Positions 6,283-10,753 of a stretch of DNA of 10,753 bases are shown piece by piece. The notes beneath the pieces were generated by a model. That model was not told where the DNA came from. It saw only the letters and a list, made by a program, of their open reading frames with translations, and made no database searches. Location of the stretch: NCBI GenBank assembly GCA_905236835.1, contig CAJOQY010000023.1:1-10753 (forward strand). The letters run 5' to 3'. Origin of the DNA: an uncultured Oscillibacter sp. GTDB lineage: Bacteria > Bacillota > Clostridia > Oscillospirales > Oscillospiraceae. The position numbers and the translations under genes are program-made. Every line of letters begins with the position of its first letter. The first letter of the stretch is position 1.

Positions 6283-7674
6283 ATGAAGCATACATCCCCC
6301 ATTGAGGAATATTTTATCCCCGGCAAACGGGTTCATCTGGTCGGCATTGGCGGCGTGTCCATGTGTCCGCTGGCGGAAGTCCTGCGCGGCATGGGACTAC
6401 AAGTACAAGGATCCGATATGACGGAAAGTCCGACGGTTCGGCGTCTGCGGGACGCCGGAATCCCCGTCGCGATCGGCCATAACGCCGAAAATTTAAAGCG
6501 CTGTGATTTTGTCATCCGGACCGCCGCCGTCGGGGACAGCAATCCGGAAATCGCCGGAGCCATCGCGCGGGGAATCCCGGTCTACGAACGCGCCGACGGC
6601 TGGGGCGCGATTATGCGGCATTACGCCAACGCTTTATGCGTGTCCGGCACGCACGGCAAAACCACAACGACTTCCATGTGTACGCATATCTTTATGGCCG
6701 CCGGAAAAGACCCGACTGTCATGATCGGCGGGACATTGCCCCTGCTTCACGCCGGATACCGCGTCGGACAGGGCGATACGATTATATTAGAATCCTGCGA
6801 ATACCGGGACAGTTTTCTGCGCTTTTTCCCCACCGTCGCGGTGATTTTAAACGTGGAAGCCGATCATCTGGATTATTTCAAAGATTTAGATCAAATCCGG
6901 CGCTCTTTCCGGCGCTTCGCGGAACTCGTTCCGGAAAATACCGGTCATGTGATTGTCAACGCCGACAACGACAGCGCAATGGAAGCCTTGCGCGGACTGA
7001 ACCGCCCTGTATTCACGTTTTCCATGCGTGACAACTCCGGCGACTGCCACGCCGAAAATATTATTTATCATCACGGCACGCCGGAATTTGATATATGGAT
7101 ACGCGGCGAATTATACGCCCATGTGAAATTACAGGTCTACGGGGATCATAATATCATGAACGCGCTTGCCGCCGCGTCCGCCGCTTATATTCTTGGCGTA
7201 CCGGGCCGCGCCGTCGAACAGGGATTGTCCGACTTTACCGGCGCGGGACGGCGTTTCCAGAAAAAAGGCTCGTTTCACGGCGCCGATATTTACGACGATT
7301 ACGCCCACCATCCCGACGAACTTCATGTTTTATTAGATTCTATACAAAATTTAAATTATCAGCGCGTTATTATCGCGTTCCAGCCCCATACCTATTCCAG
7401 AACCGTCAAATTATTTGATCAATTCGTACAGGAATTAAAACGGGCGGACATCGCCATTCTCGCGGAAATTTACGCCGCGCGGGAAGAAAATACTTTCGGC
7501 GTCTCGTCCGCCGATCTGCGCCGTGAAATCCCGGGGGCCATCTATTGCTCCACACTGGAAGAAACGGCGGACCGTCTGCGGGAACTGGCGCGCCCCGGCG
7601 ATTTAATCATTACCGTCGGCGCGGGCGATATATACCGCGCCGGGGAAGCCCTGATCCAATCCAATCAAGATTAA
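6283..7674 (+). CDS. murC: UDP-N-acetylmuramate--L-alanine ligase
   Basis: Cytoplasmic Mur ligase that joins L-alanine to UDP-N-acetylmuramic acid using ATP, the first peptide-forming step of peptidoglycan precursor synthesis. Its 463 residues match the family length. The N-terminal Rossmann region has GIGGVSM (21-27) and GSDMTES (43-49). The central ATPase has the P-loop SGTHGKTTTTSM (121-132), LESCEYRDSF (169-178) and NVEADHLDYF (190-199). YGDHNIMNALAA (286-297) and the C-terminal DDYAHHPDE (338-346) and VGAGD (446-450) complete the MurC pattern. The AHHPDE and HGKTTTT motifs favour MurC over MurD, MurE or MurF. The start ATG 6283 has AAAGGAAG (6268-6275) 7 bases upstream. It is divergent from cca, and no other cell-wall gene is adjacent. 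All key motifs are intact. Confidence 0.96.
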   Translation: MKHTSPIEEYFIPGKRVHLVGIGGVSMCPLAEVLRGMGLQVQGSDMTESPTVRRLRDAGIPVAIGHNAENLKRCDFVIRTAAVGDSNPEIAGAIARGIPVYERADGWGAIMRHYANALCVSGTHGKTTTTSMCTHIFMAAGKDPTVMIGGTLPLLHAGYRVGQGDTIILESCEYRDSFLRFFPTVAVILNVEADHLDYFKDLDQIRRSFRRFAELVPENTGHVIVNADNDSAMEALRGLNRPVFTFSMRDNSGDCHAENIIYHHGTPEFDIWIRGELYAHVKLQVYGDHNIMNALAAASAAYILGVPGRAVEQGLSDFTGAGRRFQKKGSFHGADIYDDYAHHPDELHVLLDSIQNLNYQRVIIAFQPHTYSRTVKLFDQFVQELKRADIAILAEIYAAREENTFGVSSADLRREIPGAIYCSTLEETADRLRELARPGDLIITVGAGDIYRAGEALIQSNQD

Positions 7675-7737
7675 ATCAAATTTCAAATCATATCATCAAA
7701 CCGATACGGGACAGGATTTCATATCCCATTATTCAGC

Positions 7738-7766
7738 TTGACCCATACAACGGTTTATGGTAAAAT
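7738..7766 (+). promoter_or_regulatory. Strong promoter of the LRR protein gene
   Basis: TTGACC (7738-7743), a 17-base spacer and TAAAAT (7761-7766) make a near-consensus sigma-A promoter. TGG just before the -10 supplies an extended -10 element. Transcription should start near 7773, inside the left arm of the hairpin that follows. Confidence 0.75.
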
Positions 7767-7768
7767 TT

Positions 7769-7826
7769 TATCCGTGAGGCGGCTGAAATCCTTAATTCTC
7801 GCCGCTCCACGGATATTTTTATCTTT
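7769..7826 (+). terminator. Terminator-like hairpin in the LRR gene leader
   Basis: TATCCGTG (7769-7776) pairs with CACGGATA (7808-7815), and GCGGC (7779-7783) pairs with GCCGC (7801-7805). They are joined by one G-U pair and one A-C mismatch, with a 17-base loop. TTTTTATCTTT follows directly (7816-7826), as in an intrinsic terminator. It lies downstream of murC and can end murC transcripts. Because the local promoter should start RNA near 7773, it also lies at the 5' end of the LRR mRNA, where it could be an attenuator or a stabilising 5' stem. Which applies is not decidable by eye. Confidence 0.6.
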
Positions 7827-7838
7827 GGGGGAATGCCT

Positions 7839-8960
7839 ATGAAAACAGCGTGGAAAATACCGCCGCTGTTCGCGCTTCTGATTGCCCTGTTATGCGTCCC
7901 GGCGTTGGCCGGGGATGTTGAGTTACTGGCCATGACAGGTTCCGGACAGTGTGGTAAATATATTACATGGAATCTGAACGCCGCCGGGAAACTGATAATT
8001 ACAGGGAGAGGCGATTTTTACGGCGAGAACGACGAAAATTATCTCCCGTGGCGTAATTTTGGACGGTATATCGTAGATGTGACTGTCAGCGACGGAATCG
8101 CCGCTGTCCCGGATTACGCTTTCCGAAATTGCGATTATCTGGAATCCGTCACACTTGGAAAGGACGTGAAGTCTATCGGGCAAAGCGCGTTTGAAAACTG
8201 TAGCCGTTTGACTGGTATTTTAAGCGCTGGAAGTTTGGAAACAATCGGTGAGGCGGCGTTCGCCTATTGCCCCGCGTTGACTGATTTTGACTTTGCGGGA
8301 GTTAAGACAATCGGTGAGGCGGCGTTTGACAATAGCGGGCTTGTAAATCTTATCATACCGGACAGCGTTCAGGAGATCGGAGAAAGCGCGTTTGGCAACT
8401 GCATGAAACTTGAATCGATTTCAATCGGTCAAGGCGTTACTTACTTGGACAGCTATGTTTTTTCTTGCCCTGTATTGAAAACTGTCACAATCCCCGTAAC
8501 AGTCACAGCGATTGACGAGAACGCGTTCCACGGCAATGACTTTTTGACGGTATATTACGCTGGGACCGCCGCGCAATGGGACAAAATCAGAGGCGGCGGC
8601 GCGGATAGCCTTGCATATCAGGCATGGAAAATCCATTTCGAGAGTACCGGGCCTGAAAACGCCGCGCCGATGACATTTCAAATAAAAAATGTTTCTTTTC
8701 GAGAAAACCGTGTAAATTTTACAATAAGCGCCGCGTCAAACGGGATACAGAATTTGTATTTCGTTGTGGCGTATTATGAGGAAAACGGACGCTTTATTGA
8801 CTTTTACAATCACTATATTTCGTTGCCCCGCGATATAGGGGAATACAGTCAATGGCAATGGAATTTTGATTCCGAAAAAGCGGCTTTCGCGAAAATCATG
8901 TTTTTAGACGGAAATCTCAAACCGATTAGGACGGCTATCTCCGGAACGGTGGAACATTGA
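7839..8960 (+). CDS. Secreted BspA-type leucine-rich-repeat protein
   Basis: From ATG 7839 the protein has 373 residues. This start is chosen over ATG 7833 because GGGGGA (7827-7832) lies at a proper distance from 7839 but abuts 7833. A signal peptide is clear: Lys near the start, a hydrophobic core, then CVPALA|GD with cleavage after about residue 24. Residues 33-72 resemble the GxCG...W.L...G.L.I.G.G module that often precedes these repeats. Seven repeats of 22-24 residues span about 88-244 on the pattern IGExAFxxCxxLxxIxIP, as in the LRR_5/BspA family. The last ends in VYYAGTAAQWDKI (238-250), a common capping sequence. The C-terminal 270-373 region is unassigned, beta-rich in appearance, and shows no sortase motif or membrane anchor. 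BspA-like proteins act at the cell surface in adhesion; that role here is inferred. It is a single-gene unit between two hairpins. Confidence 0.88.
   Translation: MKTAWKIPPLFALLIALLCVPALAGDVELLAMTGSGQCGKYITWNLNAAGKLIITGRGDFYGENDENYLPWRNFGRYIVDVTVSDGIAAVPDYAFRNCDYLESVTLGKDVKSIGQSAFENCSRLTGILSAGSLETIGEAAFAYCPALTDFDFAGVKTIGEAAFDNSGLVNLIIPDSVQEIGESAFGNCMKLESISIGQGVTYLDSYVFSCPVLKTVTIPVTVTAIDENAFHGNDFLTVYYAGTAAQWDKIRGGGADSLAYQAWKIHFESTGPENAAPMTFQIKNVSFRENRVNFTISAASNGIQNLYFVVAYYEENGRFIDFYNHYISLPRDIGEYSQWQWNFDSEKAAFAKIMFLDGNLKPIRTAISGTVEH
8241..8326 (+). repeat. Exact 20-base repeat within the LRR coding region
   Basis: ACAATCGGTGAGGCGGCGTT occurs at 8241-8260 and again at 8307-8326, 66 bases (22 codons) apart. 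It encodes TIGEAAF in two successive LRR units. Nucleotide identity beyond what the protein motif requires suggests recent duplication or gene conversion of a repeat unit. Confidence 0.7.
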
Positions 8961-8972
8961 TTAGATTATCAG

Positions 8973-9010
8973 CCGCACGACGCGTTATCTGTTCGCGCCG
9001 TGCGGTTTTT
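8973..9010 (+). terminator. Intrinsic terminator of the LRR gene
   Basis: CCGCACG (8973-8979) pairs with CGTGCGG (8999-9005). After one A-C mismatch, CGCG (8981-8984) pairs with CGCG (8994-8997) around a 9-base loop. TTTTT (9006-9010) follows at once. It starts 13 bases after the LRR stop codon. The minus strand has no matching T-run here, so it works in the plus direction. Confidence 0.85.
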
Positions 9011-9018
9011 ATCATGTT

Positions 9019-9041
9019 AAAAACGGCGATGTTCCATGCGT
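9019..9041 (-). terminator. Weak candidate terminator of the plsX operon
   Basis: Read on the minus strand, ACG-C-ATG pairs with CAT-CGC-CGT (complement of 9023-9041) through an imperfect six-pair stem with an internal loop, followed by TTTTT (complement of 9019-9023). The stem is poor, so this is only a candidate for the end of the minus-strand operon, about 27 bases after its last stop codon. Confidence 0.3.
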
Positions 9042-9067
9042 CAGTGTACCGCGGTTGATTCCGCCCG

Positions 9068-9634
9068 TTATTCTCCCCGCGCCGCCAGATTCACCAGCGC
9101 GACAGCCCCAACGGATAATATCAATGGAATACAGCCGTCAATAAATCCCGCCGTATACGGCAGACGATAATATAAAATATAACAAATCAAACTCCCAATC
9201 ATGGACGCTAATATAATACCCGTCAGCAAAATTCCCGCCATATCGGAAACGCTGTCAGTCCGGTAGAGAAAATTTACCGCGCAAAATTCCAGAACCGTCC
9301 ACGCGGTAATGATCAGCAATTCCGACGTGACCTGACGATGAAAAATCAAACGCGTCCCTGATAATAGCGCCGCGTAAATAATCACACCGGCGATGACAAT
9401 CCAGAGATTGCGGACGCCGGGACGCGGCGCCGGAATTTCCGTATTCAACGCCCGTCCCATCAGATACAGACCCGCCATTCCCGCGAGAAACGCCAGCGCG
9501 AGCAAGACAGATCCCGCCATACTGTTTCGCGGTTTCGGCGGACGAAACGTGACAATCCACCACGCCAAATAAAAACAGCCGCATAAAGCCATGATCCAAT
9601 TACCTGTCAACAGCGTTTTGACCGGATTTTCCAT
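9068..9634 (-). CDS. Six-helix membrane protein of unknown function
   Basis: I do not recognise this 188-residue protein. It is hydrophobic throughout, with about six predicted membrane helices (residues 13-30, 39-59, 76-97, 104-124, 131-155 and 161-183) and short basic loops such as RPPKPRN (31-37). No catalytic or cofactor motif stands out. The ATG at 9634 has GGGGGA 7 bases upstream on its own strand, which supports the start. It lies 24 bases downstream of the HAD-fold gene and is probably the last gene of the plsX operon, suggesting a membrane or envelope role, but this is only positional evidence. Confidence 0.75.
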   Translation of the reverse strand: MENPVKTLLTGNWIMALCGCFYLAWWIVTFRPPKPRNSMAGSVLLALAFLAGMAGLYLMGRALNTEIPAPRPGVRNLWIVIAGVIIYAALLSGTRLIFHRQVTSELLIITAWTVLEFCAVNFLYRTDSVSDMAGILLTGIILASMIGSLICYILYYRLPYTAGFIDGCIPLILSVGAVALVNLAARGE

Positions 9635-9658
9635 TTTTCATCCCCCGTTTCGCCGTCG

Positions 9659-10165
9659 TCATGATAGATCCCCGTTCTCCCCGTTCAGCGTTCGCAACGC
9701 CCGGACCGCTTCACGCCGCCGCAGTCCCGCGCTGTCCGGAATCTTGATCCAATGCGCGCGGATTTCCGGCTCCGTCCGAAAACAGTCATAATCATCGAGA
9801 ATGACATATTTTTTTGGGGGCTTGTCTCTCAGCCAGAGGGCGATTTCCTCTCCCTTGCTTCCCATCAGCGGCGTTACGTCCGCGATTGGCGTTTTGTTTT
9901 TCGCCAGACGCGTATATAAATCATCTATCAGCGCGCGGCATATCGGATCATCTTCCATGTAAAGCGCGTCCCGCCATGACGAGGACAGCACAATCCGCGC
10001 GCCGGACCGTCTGACCAGCCAGCGTAGCCAAAATAAACCGACAGGATCAAACACCTGTTTTTCCATCGGCAGGCGAAGCCATTTTGTCAGGCGCGTACTC
10101 AGCGGCGTACACAATACGCCGTCTATATCCAGAAAAATAATATAATTATCGCTTTTATCAGCCAT
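9659..10165 (-). CDS. HAD-fold protein, Swiss-Army-Knife (HAD_SAK) type
   Basis: A 168-residue stand-alone HAD-superfamily domain. Motif I is FLDIDGVL (11-18), with nucleophile D13 and acid/base D15. Motif II is LSSSWRD (60-66). K104 in GSKGEEI is a motif III candidate, and LDDYDCF (123-129) supplies the motif IV acids. The SSSWR and LDDYD forms match the HAD domains described in Swiss-Army-Knife RNA-repair proteins, where the domain is usually fused to other modules. Here it is alone, so a phosphatase acting on nucleic acid ends, nucleotides or another phosphoester is possible and the substrate is unknown. Its ATG shares one base with the plsX stop (TAATG) and has no ribosome site of its own, pointing to translational coupling with plsX. 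Confidence 0.82.
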   Translation of the reverse strand: MADKSDNYIIFLDIDGVLCTPLSTRLTKWLRLPMEKQVFDPVGLFWLRWLVRRSGARIVLSSSWRDALYMEDDPICRALIDDLYTRLAKNKTPIADVTPLMGSKGEEIALWLRDKPPKKYVILDDYDCFRTEPEIRAHWIKIPDSAGLRRREAVRALRTLNGENGDLS

Positions 10166-10753
10166 TATAATTTCATCAGCGCGATATTTTCCCGTATATC
10201 GTCAATAAAGCCGCTCTCGCTATATTCTTTGGCGCGCAGAATCGCGTTTGTAATCGCCCGCGCGTCCGACGAACCGTGCGCCTTGATAACCGGCTTTGTA
10301 ATCCCCAGAAACGCCGTGCCGCCCACTTCCGACGGATCCAGCGCCTTACGCAGATTGGATATATCCTTTTTGATCATCGCCGCCGCGATTTTCGTTTTCG
10401 TATTGCTTAAAAACGTCGCTTTTAGCTCTTTCAATAAAAATTTCGCCGTGCCTTCCATCGTTTTTAACATCACATTCCCGGAAAACCCGTCGGCGACGAC
10501 GACATCCGCGCCGCCCATCATAGCGTCGCCCGCCTCGATATTGCCGATAAATCTCAGCCGCCCGGCCTCGTCCGCTTTCTGTAACAAAGCATACGTCTCC
10601 TTGCGCAACGCGTCGCCTTTTTCCGCTTCCGCGCCGATATTCAACAGCGCGACGCGCGGACGCGCGATCCCCAGCGTCCGCCGCGCGTAATAACCGCCCA
10701 GATAGGCGAACTGCGTCAAATATTCCGGCGTACACTCGGCGTTGGCCCCGCAG
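10165..10753 (-). CDS. plsX: Phosphate acyltransferase PlsX, C-terminal part (cut by window edge)
   Basis: PlsX converts acyl-ACP and phosphate to acyl-phosphate, the acyl donor for PlsY in phosphatidic acid synthesis. About 195 C-terminal residues are visible of a family that usually has 330-345. The reading frame stays open to the window end, where CGANAECTPEYLTQFA matches the PlsX core. The TTG at 10719 is therefore internal and not a start. NIGAEAEKGD, FIGNIEAGDAM and VVADGFSGNVMLKTMEG are characteristic. Complete at its C-terminus (ALMKL, stop TAA), it overlaps the HAD-fold gene by one base. In many bacteria plsX is followed by fatty acid genes or acpP; here it is followed by a HAD protein and a membrane protein. 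Confidence 0.95.
   Translation of the reverse strand, partial: CGANAECTPEYLTQFAYLGGYYARRTLGIARPRVALLNIGAEAEKGDALRKETYALLQKADEAGRLRFIGNIEAGDAMMGGADVVVADGFSGNVMLKTMEGTAKFLLKELKATFLSNTKTKIAAAMIKKDISNLRKALDPSEVGGTAFLGITKPVIKAHGSSDARAITNAILRAKEYSESGFIDDIRENIALMKL

Noticed and set aside
6636..7031. Plus-strand frame of 131 codons inside murC
   Set aside because: It is out of frame with intact murC motifs, and its Arg-rich translation is typical of a shadow frame.
10229..10690. Plus-strand frame of 153 codons
   Set aside because: It is antisense to the conserved core of plsX and shows no recognisable motif. GC-skewed codons leave such frames open by chance.
10717..10719. TTG as the plsX start
   Set aside because: The frame continues upstream to the window edge with conserved PlsX residues (CGANAECTPEY), so the TTG is an internal Leu codon.

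Overview
The window looks like chromosomal sequence from an uncultured anaerobic Firmicute, most plausibly a gut Clostridia/Oscillospirales-type bacterium. This rests on three things. The MurC wording is typical of that group. The tRNA nucleotidyltransferase carries an HD domain. There is also a BspA-type leucine-rich-repeat secreted protein and a DUF3810 membrane protein. The assignment is inference from protein style, not from a marker gene. Base composition is strikingly two-toned: GC-rich coding sequence full of CGCG, GCG and CCG is interrupted by islands made only of A and T (1-42, 4498-4533, 6166-6242, and 3190-3215 inside a coding region).

Layout. Positions 88-4510 (+) hold three genes in one direction: a membrane-anchored NACHT-type STAND NTPase, a DUF3810 membrane protein with an HExxH metalloprotease-like motif, and a 12-helix polysaccharide flippase (Wzx/MATE-like). 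The last two overlap by 4 bases. The flippase converges on a tRNA nucleotidyltransferase gene (cca, 4540-6069, -), which has an unusually long and very basic N-terminal extension. A divergent control region (6070-6282) with a good cca promoter and a 77-base A/T-only island separates cca from murC (6283-7674, +; UDP-N-acetylmuramate--L-alanine ligase). A secreted BspA-like LRR protein follows (7839-8960, +). It has its own strong promoter, a terminator-like hairpin in its leader, and a clear intrinsic terminator after it. The right end is a minus-strand operon: plsX (cut by the window edge), a small HAD-fold protein of the Swiss-Army-Knife type, and an unrecognised six-helix membrane protein.

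How the genes relate. cca, murC and plsX are housekeeping genes for tRNA 3'-end maturation or repair, peptidoglycan precursor synthesis and phospholipid synthesis. The accessory material is the NACHT/DUF3810/flippase block and the LRR protein. All three products of the first block are predicted to sit at the cytoplasmic membrane. NACHT NTPases in bacteria include characterised anti-phage proteins, so a membrane-linked defence or stress-sensing cassette is a fair hypothesis, but nothing in the sequence proves it. No tRNA, rRNA, CRISPR array, transposase or integrase was seen. No gene-free stretch exceeds 300 bases; the longest gap is the 213 bases between cca and murC.
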